Origin: Aphis gossypii
Taxonomy: Eukaryota; Arthropoda; Insecta; Hemiptera; Aphididae
DNA: 64,000 bases
Direction: 5' to 3'
Assembly: GCF_020184175.1 (NCBI RefSeq)
Contig: NC_065533.1
Location: 17,134,695 to 17,198,694 of the forward strand
In this document: one piece after another, positions 47,451-62,400 of the stretch
Layout: each line of letters opens with the position of its first letter
How positions within the stretch are numbered: position 1 is the first letter of the stretch
Made by a program: the position numbers and the translations under genes
The notes under the pieces: generated by a model
What the model saw: the letters and a program-made list of their open reading frames with translations, nothing else
Databases searched by the model: none
Told to the model about the DNA's origin: nothing

Positions 47451-50400
47451 TTAGTTAATTTCTAGGGAATTATTTTTTTTCGGGGGAAAAATAAAGTCTA
47501 AACCCTTTAATCCAAACTCTACACCCAAGAAGCAAGCGGCATTAGCAGGGAATGCTCGGAGCATAACTGGCGTTACACCGGCGTACAATGCTTTCAGTCC
47601 TTCTTCTCTGTATAGTTTTGCAAATACGTCTCGAATGCCTCTCGGATACATTCCTTCCGGTGCTGCAAGTATATAACAATGTATCAATAAGAAAAAAAAA
47701 ATTTAAAAAATAGGAAGTATCTTAGCTTATAGAAAATGAGTAAGTGTACTTCACTATCGTGAATGAAGATCACTTTTGATATGTAAAATTTGAATTCAAT
47801 GATAAATCATTACATAGCGAAAAACGGTATGAACGGCCAACGGGTTATTGATTATAAAGGAATAAATATATTAACATTAGTCTAAAATATATTATAAGTA
47901 TTTCATCACGTATAAATAATAATAATATATTAATAGGTACCTATAGGTATAAATATAGGCGTGCGCAGGAATTTTTCACAGGGTGTGCATTTTTTTAGAT
48001 GAGTTACTTGACCTACTACAATCGAACAATTCAGTTACATAAATAATATTTCTATATTATAATAATTAGTTAATAATAAATTTAAATGTTTAGACGCTGT
48101 TTTATTGATAATGAAAATAAAGAATATTAGATATAAATTTAATATTACCTACCTACTATTGACTAGGTATTGTATAAAATAAAAAAAATTATTTATTTAA
48201 ATATTATATTACACATATTGACCTACTCTCAATAATCAGTTTTAAATAATTTAACAATTTTTCATCAAAAATTAAAAGTAGACACAAATTTTTGCAGTGT
48301 GCAGCTGCACACCCTGCACACTTCGTACGCACGCCTATGCGGTATAATATATTTTAAAGTTACTCCAAAGTCACTTACAATATAGGTAACAACTAAAAGC
48401 GTTGTTAATAATCGTTATTTTGCAATTAAAATTTCGTAAAAGATAGAACACAGAACTTCGAGTATTTATAAAAAAAAATATAGTACCTATGTATTTTTGA
48501 AATTATTGAATATAACTATAGTTATAACTTATAAGTAAAATTTACGAGAAACGCTTTATTTAATTTTCAAGTTTTTATCATACATAAATCTAAATAGAAA
48601 TTTCAAATGTATCAATTAATAGCAAAATTTAGTTTGAAAATTATGTAGAATTTAAAAAATATTAATATCAATATCAAAAATAAAAGGTAATGTCTGATGA
48701 ATATTTAGAAGTACTATTAAAAAAATATATATATAATCATAACTGTACATCTATATTATATTACCATTGATACGTAGGCAATTCAAGGAAAGATCAAATT
48801 AAATCTATTATACCTACTTATTATACAGTGAGGAGGTTGCTTTAATGCTATCCGTGAATTTTTGTGGGTTGAATATGCGCGTTTCATTTTAAAATATAAT
48901 TTTTTATCAAAATTATAAAATTCACAAGGATTTTACACAAATAATTTATTTTAAGTATCTTGAAATCTATTTTATATAATAAGAACACGTTTTTATATTT
49001 TTATGATGGTCGGAGAGTTTAGGTACCTACTATGTATAATATTAGCCATAGGTACCATTGAATATAAAATAAACTACTCTATAATCAATATTTATACCAA
49101 CCAATTTGTAAACGACTCTTGAGCACATCCGCAGGCATAGCAATTAACCAATTCAGTATACCAGCCATTCCTCCAGCAAATATTGTGTTTATGAGTCCTT
49201 CCGAGTTATTATTTTTTTGATACCTAACTAATAATTCATACGTAGTAAAGTACACACCACAAGCAGGTATATCTGTTAACAAAGAAAACATTTAAATAAT
49301 ATAAAAAAAATAACGAAATCAACCAAAGCAAATACACCTATATTATTTAAATAAATTAAAGTCTATTGGTAATAAGTAAGTACTGAAGTACCTATGTTCA
49401 ATTTTATTAAATAGGTACCTAAGGTAGTCGATGCTGTAAAAAATTTAAAGATTCTTTATTAGGTATAACTAAGCCAACTTCAAATATTCAATTTATAATT
49501 TACTGTAATTATTAATAACTGGCAATAATATCAAATTCCGCTGTTTTGATTTAGGTTTATTATAAATAAACGAATTAAAGGTCAGTATCTGCGTACCATA
49601 AAATGTTGATAAATCAATTAGTACCTAGTCCGATTTACAGATTCAATCAGTGTAATGAAAAACTTTTATCTTATCTCCCTAACATTAGTTTTTTTTATAA
49701 AAATATAAGCTAAATCAAACAATTAGGTACTATTAAATTCGTCTTATATCTAAAACTGTACGAATGAATTATAAGTACTAATTTATATAAATACTTCTAC
49801 CAACACCAAATCAACGGTCACATTAAAATACAATAATCAGGTATAAAGTAAGTACATGGTGTAATGTATAATTGTATTGTGAATTGTACCAATCATGTAC
49901 AGATAAATCGCATAGAGACTTGACATTATCGCCAAATATTTATATAAGAAATTAGAATTAACTACAGACATGAGATAATTTTTAATATATTTTAGCTTTT
50001 TTGTGCTGTTTAACTATTTATAAACATTTTTAGTTAGGTATTTTTAGTTTTTTTCAATTGTAGAAAGTAAGCACCTACAATAAACTTTTGTTTTCGGGTA
50101 AAAAAACTTGAAAACTGAATACAAGTTTTTTCATAAGATGTTTTTACTGCTCTCAAGAAACATTACAAATACATAGGTAGTTCCATTTATGTATGTATAT
50201 TATATATATGTAGGTTCTGGCAAGCAGAACGCGTTGTTCACGCACGTGAATATCGCGCGCCGTTGTAAATAATTACAAAATTACGCTTTCTTTTTGACAA
50301 TATTTCAAATGTTTTAAGTTCAATTTTTTAAGAAATTTATCAAATTATTTTGCAGCTGTAAATTCATAAAATTTAAAATATTATCACCCATGACTTAAAA

Positions 50401-53400
50401 ATTCCATACAAGCTTCTCCGTAAACATTCCACTAATACTTAAATTATGATTTTTTGTTATTATTCAAATAATATTATAATATTAGATTATAATTTATTTT
50501 ATTTTATTTTTTGTTTTTTATTTATTTATTAATACGGACAAAAGTCCAATTTACAATATATTTGTATAGATAACAATAATATAATTTAAAATAAAAATAT
50601 AACATAATAAAAAATAAAATCTTATGGCATCAAACATTCCACTAGTACTTAAATTATGATTTTCTTTACCAAACGAAATTTTCAAAGTATTAAGATAAAT
50701 TTTAGGCAGAGTTGGTCAAAAAAATGGAAAACTGAATACAAAATTCTATACATAAGTTGTTCTTACTAGAACCCCAAAAAAACTATAAATATACAGACAC
50801 AACTATTTTTAAGTTATTTACTGGAATTTTTTATAAACGATTAAGTTCAAATATTAAAAGACGACATTAGATATTTAAACAAAGATTAACGATTTCAGTT
50901 GTTTTAACGCAATTCAAAAGCATTATTCATGGGTAAGTACTCGAAACTTTTACATATTATTTTAAATATTACTATAATATAAATATGTATATACATTAAA
51001 ATAAAATATAGTTAAGTAGGTCGTAGGTGTATTTATATATTTTTGGAAAAAATTAATTAAATTTACGATATTTAATAGTAAGGTAAATTATTACGATGTA
51101 TATAATACAATGTACAAATTATAATGCTAGCTGACCCCGTGCACTTAGACTTAGTTGCCTGTTAAAAATGCCAATTCTATAATATGATTCGAGTTTTGAT
51201 TAATTTGTTAGGCATAAATTCTTTTATATAGGTAGGCATAATTTTTACATTTATTTTTCAAATTTTGACAAAATTGGATACCTACTCAAACAATAAACAA
51301 CCACTTAATTTTTTTTTGTGGATAATTGTAACTTTAAGGTTAAAGGTACCTATTATGTAAAATATACTATACTACAATAAATTATTATTTTTCATAAGTT
51401 CATATTGACATTTCAATGTATCATATTATTTAGATTAATTTTAAGCTATTTCTAAAAGAATCTTATTCATACTGTTTTAATAGTACCTATAGGCTACAGT
51501 CAATATTGACTTAATAATTAAAAAACGATAATATATGTATAAAAATGTATAATAATACATATTATAGTATGCTTAATTTTACAAAACAATACGCGATTTT
51601 TTTTGTCAAAAATGAATTCAATATACTACTAAATAATTTCTAAAAAAATATTCAATTTTGTATGTTGTTTTAAACACCCAGTATTCTTGTGATATTATAC
51701 AACTGATAAATTTACAAAGTATGATTTTACTCCCACGAGAAACATATTAATCGAGTTCCTGTTTAGTTATAACAGGAAGGAAAAAAAAATAAGATAATAA
51801 TACTCAATAACTAGCCAAACATTTCATTCAGTTATGATTTATAAAAATTAAATTATTATTATTATGATATATTATGTTACAAGTAAATCTTTGAGTGAAT
51901 TAAATAGTTTATAAAAATACATATAAAATGATTTATAACAAGTTTTATTTATTATGGTGTATTATTGTGATGTGTGTTTTTTTTAAGGTAATTTCATTAT
52001 ACAATTGTTTATCTATTTTAAATTTTTATTTTTATTTTTGCTATGCAATCAAATATTACTATAAATATTAAATAAATATAAATTACAATAGCTATGCATA
52101 CTTTAAAATTTTTAACATATTTATACAACTCTCTGTACCTAACTCAAATATCTGGGAACTAAAAAATATTTAATGAATACCTATTTTCAAAACACATTAT
52201 ATAAATATTTAATTTTAACTAGTTGGTAATATATAAATTAAAAGAATACTTATGTTAAAACTAAATGATTTATTGGTATTCATACATATGAAATTATTTT
52301 AATGTTAAGAACTATACTATAAAAGAATATAAACAAGGATATTATGGTAACGTTTAGAAATGTGTGTAATAAACTACAAATAAAATCTTATTAGTTCATA
52401 AATTATTTTCAAATAATAATTGTATTAAATTATATAACTTATTAAGTTAAGTGTACCAATTCAATTTATTTTAAATAATTTACTTACATAAAATATATTC
52501 AAATTTTTAAACTATATAATATATATTATATAATATATAAATAATGATTAAAATGTTTTGGTCTCTTTAATATATAAATTATAAAAGATACCTAATGTTA
52601 TCTATTATAACACAACATGTAATAATGAATTTATTTAATGATATTCTTTACTACATGTTTAAAAGTAAAATAAAACATTTAAAATAATAATTAATAGTTT
52701 TACCAAATGAAATTTAATATACTTTACCGGGAATAATTTATAACAGTAGATATAAAATAAATTTAATGTGAATCAAATAATATGATATAAAAATAGTTGC
52801 ATGGCATTTTACAGTGGAAGTTAAATAAAAATGTATTACTAAAAAATTCATAAATAATGATTATAAATTCTAAATACATATTTATTTATTTATTTTTTAG
52901 AAAAAGAATATTATACTTTGTTAAACATAATCTCAACTTTAAAATAAAACTGTAATAGTTAAATATTTTTATAGTAGTACCAAAACCTTTAATCATGAAC
53001 ATAGTTTTATTGTAATATAATAATGGGCGCCCATAAGTAAAATTTTAGGGGGGGGGGGGGGTCAAAATAAAAAATTCTCAAATGTAAAGATAATAATTAT
53101 ATCATGGTAATATTTATTGAGTTACAATTTTTTAATATTTTTTGTCCAGGGGGGGGGGCAAGTGCCCCCCCTTGCCCCTCCCAATGGGCGCCCATGAATA
53201 TAATATATCAAAAATTATACTGCCGTAAACTATTTTATTTTATACCTGAAAACTTACAAAATAATTAATTCATAAATAAAAGTTTTAGGTAGGTACTATT
53301 AATGTATTTTTCTTACTTAAAAATATGTTAAACTTATGTTATTAAATATACATTTGTAAACAATATATTATTTAAAAGATAAAACTCAATTCAAATATAC

Positions 53401-56400
53401 CTACAAAAGAATGTAGAATGATTTAAAATCATACAATATAAAAATTGATAATTATTTTAATACATTTATTTAATTAATCAACATAGATTTTGTAAATACA
53501 TTTTTTTTTTATCATGTTGAAATGTTTTTTAATTGTGCAAATTTTTAATACTGAAGTAGCTTTAATATTAAAGACAATCTAACTGAATTGTACCTAAATA
53601 ATATAATTGAGTACCTATTAACAAACGTTTATCGAATCATTCCATGGCCTGCAAAAGTATTTATAGGTTATTTTATTTATCAGTTTTATTTTATTTTTAA
53701 CAGGTAAATTATGAAAAATAATTTATTTATATAATAAATACAGTAATAAGAATAAAAATTAATAAACATTCGACTATTATGTATTCCAATATTCATGTTA
53801 AATAAATGTTGTAACTCCACAACAATATTCTTATGTTCTAAAACAATTTTTATTTTTTAATCCATAATTATTTCTTGTAAAGCATCATATTTATGTTTTT
53901 AAAATGTTAACAAATATAAAGTTCAGTAGCGTTAATATTATAAAATGACAAAATAATTCTAAACAAATATTATCAATGTTTTTCTATAGTATATTATATT
54001 GATAATATATATATTATATATATATATATATTATATCACATAAATGGTTTTTATTGTAAAATATAAAATATTTTGAAATATATACATTATGTTTTTTATT
54101 ATTATTGTTTTAAATAATTATAGAATATACTTTATGTTGATTACAAATTATAATTTTTTAGCAGGTACAAAGTTCTGATATAAATTTAGAATGGGGCAAA
54201 GATTGTCCAAGAGCATGTACGTGTAAGAAAACAGATTTTATAGACTTACCAATAATGAAATGGATGTATAACGGACAACAAACTGAACTAGAACCACACA
54301 CGTCTAATACACTAAATGAAGTAACTGAATAAAATAATTTAATAGGTACTTATATAATTTTACAGATTACTTAAATCCAATGCTCTTAATTAAAGGTTAT
54401 TGAAGATAATGAAGAAGAATCGGTAGCTCATCACAATACACAGTTTTTCAAAACTGCTCTATGTATGTTTATGAATGTAACAAATCCAAAAGAATTTTTA
54501 AATTATCTTCCATTAGATACAGAGGTAAGTACATATATATAGTTTTCAATAAATATATTTATAAATATAAATTTCTTGAGTAAATTAATTAAGATTATTA
54601 TTATATATTTTTTAAATTTACAAAAAAAAAAAAATTAAAAAAAAATAATGTCTTTAAAATTCATTGATTTGATGCATGGTAATATGGAACAATACATTTA
54701 TCAAAATTTTATAAAAAAAAAAGTGTTGTACATTAACATTCTTTCAAGTACCTATTAAAAACATTTAATTTTAATTTAATCTTAAATTTCAAATAAAAGT
54801 TAAACTTAAAACATACTATCAGTTTCAAATAGTATTTCATAAAAATAAAATCTGTGAAGGAGGTGCCAGTAAATTGTTAATTTATTAAATTAAAAATCTG
54901 AATAAATTTAATTTACTTCTATCCAAGTATCTATAACTTGTATACCTAAATCGTATAAATTAGTATGGTCCTCCACCGCGACACTACTTAAATTAGATAT
55001 TGCATTGACAATACTTATTTAGTGATTTGTGCCACTGTATAAAATAATAAATAATATTAATACAATAAAATGTATCTATATATTTTTCAGGCATTAATTT
55101 TATTTCAAACAACTGATTCAGATAATATTACAATAGAAGATGATATAAAACTTCCACAACTAATTTCATTTGAAATTCATGGCAATAATAATCCAACAAG
55201 AATCTATATTACAGATAGCATGTTTAAATATATGGATAATATAAAGTATTTAAACATCCAAAGTGTATCATTAGATAAATTAACTTTAGAAAGCAATGAA
55301 CCAATTCCAATAATTGACACTAATGTTTATAAAAAAGAAAATTCGTATACATTTAATGAACTTTCACCAGTCTTACCGAAATATTTACATAAAGAACATA
55401 ATAATAAAAATAAAAAAAAAAAAAACCGTTTGGTATTTTTAAAGTCTGAAGATATTGACATAGTTCCCTATGAAACCTATAAAAAAACTAAAAGAAGAGC
55501 AAAATCTAATAGCCTTTTTTTATTCAATAAAGATTTGTTGTTTTTAAGAATTTCAAACTGTGGTCTAAAAGATTTATCTTGGGATTTATTTAATGGATTG
55601 GATTCATTGGAAACCCTTATTCTAGACAACAATATTATTGAGTCTATACCAGATTTTTCTTTTTATGGCGCTAGAGAGCTAAAAAGTTTATCTTTAGCTA
55701 ATAACAAAATTAAACATTTGCAGACTACTAGTTTAGCTGGACTTCTTGATTTAAATTATTTAAATTTGAAAAACAACTCTATAACTGTTTTATCAGAAAC
55801 AACATTTCCACCATTACCACAGCTAAAAGTTGCAGATTTAAGCAATAACCCAATTGAAATGGTGTACCCATATACATTTGAAGTGCTGAATGCTACGGTA
55901 GAGCTTGCATTGGGAACAAATGACACACAACTACATTTAAATCAAAATGCATTTATTGGTTTAGATTCTCTACAAAAATTGAATTTAATAGGTGTAAATG
56001 TGACAATTTTAGAAAGACTATTTATGATTGGACTTCCTAGTCTTGTTGAACTAAAGATCAAAGGTTATGTACAACATATAGCTTATGATGCATTTGCTGA
56101 AATACCAAACATTAGACATCTTGCAATCAGTAATTGTTCAATACAGTCTGTGTCTATGGATACATTTTATGGAGTCTATAACCTAGAACATATAGATTTG
56201 TCTTATAATCAACTTCAAGAATTGCCTCCAGGCTTATTTGATCAACAATTGTCTCTCAAGGAATTAATTTTGAATAACAATCAACTGATTGATTTACCAG
56301 ATGATATATTTAAAACATTACCTAATCTTAAATTGATGCGATTAGATATGAACTCATTACACTGTACTTGCAGGATGAAATTGTGGGACATTTCATTAAT

Positions 56401-59400
56401 GACTAAAAACACAAAAGAAATAAATAAACGTATTTGTGAATGGAAACATTCAAAGAAAGGATATACCTGTACAATGAAAAGTACAACGGCATATATTTAT
56501 AACAAAAAATTAGAACCAATATGTTCAAGTCCAACAAAACTAAAAGGAAAGACAGTTTCATATGCTTTGAGAAAATACTTGAACTGCAACAGTGAATCGT
56601 ACAATAACATTTACATGAAAAAAGAGTATAAAAAATTAAAGCTTTATAAAAAAGTTAGTGAAGAAGATATCAAACAAAATACCACAACAATAAAAATTAA
56701 TTTTTCTGATTATATATATAACAACACAACAAACACCAGATATAATACTACTATCACACCAAATATAACATTGGAAATTATTGAATCAACACCAAAATCA
56801 ATAACTAATAGTATACTATACGTTAATTCAGAAAGAAGTATACTTTTGAACAATGGGACATATATAAGCAAGTCATCATTGAAAAATGAAATTTCTAAAA
56901 TGAAAAGAAAACATAAAGCAAAAAATATTGATTCTAAACTTGAAAACGATTAAATATTGAGATTAATATTGAAATAATTACTATTTATTTAAAAAATAAT
57001 ACACATTTTTAATTATTTAAATATCTATAGACTATATTTTATTTAAAAAAATATATTAACAACAAACAATAAAAATTGAACCAATTTTAAATATATAGTA
57101 AATTTACTTAATATTTTTAGTGTGATAATATAAATAATTGATTGATATTAATTACCTCTAAGTAATGTAGCACATGTCCCTTTGTATAAGCTTCTTATAC
57201 CACCTTCAGTATATAAGTTTTTAATAACGCTGATTGGACCATCATATTTTTGGTTACCAATTTCCTGTACTTGTAAAATGCATTTAATGCGTTCTCCTGG
57301 TACCATTATGATAGCTGTAAAAATACCAGAAAAGGCTCCAGCACAAAATAGTCGTGACGGTGTTAAATTTTCTTTTTTATCTCCAGTAGATGAAAATACT
57401 TTTTTACCCAATCCAAATCCTAAGAAACTTATAGCAAATATTGGAGCTACACCAGTTATTGGAGCTGCCATACCTATAAAATAAAAAATATGTTATAAGT
57501 GTAAATAAAACAAAATAAAAATATGCAGAAAATTAAAAATTAAAATATCAATACTTCAAAAGTTATAATATAAATATATACATTTTTAAATTTGATTGTG
57601 GATTTAATTTGTTTTCTTAATTTTTTTAATTTTAATTATTTAATAATATTATAAGAACACATAATTTATACATTACGTAAAAATTTAAAAACCATATTAT
57701 ATGGGTAACTTTTAGTATAATATAATAAAAATAAATGAACATAATATTCATTAGATAAGTTTAATGGGTATTATCAATTTTCAAATTTTTCATTAAGATT
57801 TAAGACCACTGCACATTACACGTCTAACACTTCATTGAAAATTATATATTTACTTAAGCAATTTGTGAAATAAACATGTCTTATCATATAAAATTAAATA
57901 ACTAATAATTAAGGCTCAGATTTTAGAGCATATGCTTCTTTTTTTTTTATATATGAGATAGAAATCTAGTTTTTATGTATAAATTTGTTTCACATCATTC
58001 TGATTCCAAATAAACCAATTTATTTTGGCCTTTTTATATAAATGCTTTATTTTGCTTTTTATTGCTTTTTTCAATCATTCCAACTGTGGATTATTTATAC
58101 CTTAATTAATATGCTATTGTAATAATAATAAAAAAAAATTTACTAATAAGAAATTTAAAATGTAAAAAAATGTAACCTGGAATACAGACTTAATGGTTAT
58201 ATTGGATTATTATTGTTTTCGTTCTCGGCTTGATTATTAAATATATTAAACGTATAGATTATAGACCTACATGTTATAGCCTACAGTACCTATATAGTCA
58301 GTAAGTCTATAACATCGATATCAACCATTACAAAATTTAAGATTTAGTGTTATCATTTGAAACCTCTTGTATGAAGTATGCACCAATTAAATCAGTGGAT
58401 GTAGAGAGTTGGTTTTTATGTATACAAACATTCTGTAGGATAATAGAGTTAAAGTCACTAGTTACTGCAAATCTAAAGGATTACATGGTAGTTAATTCTT
58501 TTTTAAATTTAAATCAATTTTTCAAATTTTTTCATTTATTTTTATAAATAGTTAATTTTTGGTCACGCTTTTTTGCTTTTTTAAAAAAACAAATATGCAT
58601 CTCTTTTTGCTTTTTTAAATCAATAGTGTGCTTTTTTGTTGTCTATTATGCTTTAAAATTCGAGCACTATTAGTAATAATTATTTGTTTTAGTATATTTA
58701 CGTTTGTTATTAAGAAACAATTATAAAATATCAGAAAATAACAGTCAGTACTCATTTTGGAGAGTAGGAGGAGAAGAGTACACAAGTTATTAAGGTTATT
58801 TTTATTATTTTTGATAAAAATACTTTTTTTACATACCTACATTTACGTTATTAATTGTTTTATTTTTTAATATTTTATAAAATAAGATACTCCAAGTCAA
58901 TTTATTATGGTAATAAGATCAAAATATTTATTTATTTAAGCCAACTAAACTGTTTGGTTATAATTTTATTTTTTGTAATAATAATAAATTAGTACAAAGA
59001 TTAGTGGAAAATATAATTGAATCAAATTATTAAATCAAACGGTATCTATAGCTGTAACTAAACATTAGAAATTCTTAAACTCAGCCCGATATTTTGTCTA
59101 TTTGGTGCCATGATGAAAAGGTATATAGGTTTATGTTAAATAATTTTATACTTGGAAAGTATTTTTTAAATTATCTATTAATAATTCTTCTCAATTTAAG
59201 TGCTGATATTTATAGAATAATATAAAAATCCCATAAAACTCAGTACCAAACTACAATTATTGATACTAGCTTTAAATCATCTACAAAACATAATAGTCAT
59301 TTTAATAATTCACTGAGTTTTAACAATACAATTGTATTAATAATTTGTTTGTGTTATTTATTATCCGCTTATTAAATTTCTAAAAAATCTGGTGGCGAAA

Positions 59401-62400
59401 CGGAGTTCGCCGGGTCTGCTAGTTACAGTATAAATAATAAAATATTAGCTATCAATAAAATCAGAATAATTTATCATTTCAAATAATAATTATATTTAAG
59501 AAATAATTTAACCCAACTGTTTATACTTATTAAATAAACTGATTAAAATAATATATTTTGTTTTATAAAGTTTAACTTTTATGATTTTTTTCCATGGCAT
59601 TTTAATATTTTAAATTGGATTTCACACTTTTCCAATATAAAAAAATAATGATAAATGTTTGGATTTATCATTTTTAACCGAGAATTTATAATTAAAATTT
59701 AGGTATTACAAATATTTTTTTTTCAAAATAATATTTAAAATTGGTTCAATAACTACTACGTATGAAGTAAATCCTATAATTAAAAACATTTTTTTTTTAG
59801 AAATACAACAGATAAAATAAATAATAAATACTAAAAAAATAAATAAAAAATATTTAAATAAGTATTTATAAACTGTTATTGTTAAAGTTATTTATCATAA
59901 ATTATTCTTTAAATCTCATATATTTTATTTGAGTATTAAATTTTTTTACACATAATATAAATGTAAAAAAAAATATATGAATAATACTTTTAATAAACAT
60001 TTTTAGTAAATATAATATTTATTTTCTGGACAACAATTTTTGAAATAGCGAATAAAATTAAAATTAAAGTTTCCTAATTAATACTTGGTTGTTTTATATA
60101 GGTATATTTTTGGATTATTGTATATTCTGTTATATTATTTTATATACTAAGTATTTATTCATCATAACAGTAATTAGAATGAAAATCTATTACAAAAAAA
60201 TCTTAGATATTTTAAAGTATTATCTAGCTAGTGAGATAAAGATATAGATACATCATTTAATATATATAAGTACAATTGTGCACAAAAAATAAATTTAAAA
60301 ATACACATAGTATATTTTAAATGTTAAAATATGTGTAATAATTAAAATATTTCCAAGCATGTAAAAATATATCAATTTTTTCCCATTTACTCATTAGGCT
60401 TAGATTTTATATACATGTATCTTATTAAGCTGTTTTTTAATTAATAAATAAAAATATAATAATGCAAACAAATTAATTTCAATAAATTATTAATACATTA
60501 TATTAATCTAACTGAAATTTATACTCATTATATAAATAAATTATAATTATCAATATTATGAATTTATCCATTTTCAGTATAATCGAGAAATGACTGACAA
60601 GGTAGATTAAATCTAACCATGGAAATCAAATTACCTCACAAAAAAGGTATCATGTGTAATATAAAATATAGTAATATTAACTTTATTTTTATTTTTAATC
60701 TGAAATTTTTTTTGGTTATAAGGAGTTTATATACCAACCTAACTAATATACTAATATACTACTATACTTACTCCCCCATATCTAAACTACTAGGCATATA
60801 GTCTTAAAGTTATTTGTGAATACTTAAAACTGTATGCTAAATATGTGGCAGCAGAGGGACTTATGTCATCAACCTCTCCTACTCCACCTCCGTTCAATTT
60901 TATAAATTAGTAACAAATTATATTAACTTCAACAATGTTATTAATATTATTATAAAATGTATTCATTTATCAAACATATAAATATTCTTATAAATTGAAG
61001 TTAAAGAATAATCCATAATTTTTATATCAAATTTTCTTTTTCATTTCTACTTATTTTTCTGGATCTATTGTCATCAGCCATTCTATGATTAAAAATCCAA
61101 CTTTTAACATGGTTTTCAGCGTTCCATATACAATGGTAGACCATTTATGTTAATCATCATCTGATTTAAAATATTAAGGTTAGTTAATCTTAAGCGTATG
61201 TCAATGAAATAATATTAAAATAAATATTAGTATAAATAATAAATTCGTGTTTGCATTCTGCTGTAGAACATGAGATCGTAGGTATCAAATTATTTATTTC
61301 ATTTAGATCTTCAATTTTATTGGTTTCTTTATTGATTAATAATCTTGACAGTAGAACATAATATAGAATAAAATGATTACAACCTAGTGCCTACTAACAT
61401 AAAAAAGGTATAATGTGGGTACACATACTTTTTTAGCGCAAAGGTACCTACTCAGTCTTTTTCTTTAGTATGTTCTCTTTTTAAAATTTGGAAAGTGGGT
61501 ATGTGCCAAGTACCATTACATCTACACACATCACTACATTACTGGCTACAGGCACTTATCTTTAAAAGTATAATACATACACTATATATCAGGGGTGGCC
61601 AAACCGCGTCTCGCATCTTATCTCATTTCTACCAAAAAAATTTTTATATGAATTTTTATATGAATTTATGTATTATATATATGACCTTTTTATTTTTTAT
61701 TACAGTTTGGCTCTTCCATATTTACATTTGGTGGCTCGCGAGTCTCTTCTCGCTGGCCACCCCTGCTATATATATATATACTTAATATGTTGACTGCTGG
61801 CGTCTGTAATTCTCAAATTTTATACATTTTTGATCGCCGGCGATCATAAATGAATATTTTATATTATTAACTTTTCTATGGCGCTACAATAATGTACTAA
61901 AATAAGAACTGTAGCATAGCAAGAATTATTACAATTTTTTTGATATAATACATTTTTTTTTTCAATTTTTTTCAAATATTTGATGCATACCAATTTGAAA
62001 GCCATTTAAAAATATACTCGCTATATACCTATTGAATGACTGCTGACGGCCATGTGGCGGTCAACGTGTTAAGTATAAACATAGGTATTCTTACCTTTAT
62101 ATAAACCAAAAAACCCTTCTTTCTTAACGGTTTTAACAGCACAATCCCATGCACCATTGTAAATAGGTATTTTACCTAACTGAACTGGTGGCATCGTTTG
62201 TAATCTAACCTGAAGAGAGATAATAAAATAATCAGAAAGATAGTAAACTTCATACTTTATTATATTTATATATATATATTATTTTATATTTTACTTTATA
62301 TGATTGGTATACATATATTTTTATAGGTAAGGTAACACACGTTAACAAGAGTTCCTTATACACAGCCAAATTATTGGTCAAAAGCAACAACATCCTAATA

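Noticed and set aside
57182..57484. 100-codon plus-strand frame
   Set aside because: It is antisense to exon 3 of the carnitine carrier, whose minus-strand frame has the conserved motifs.
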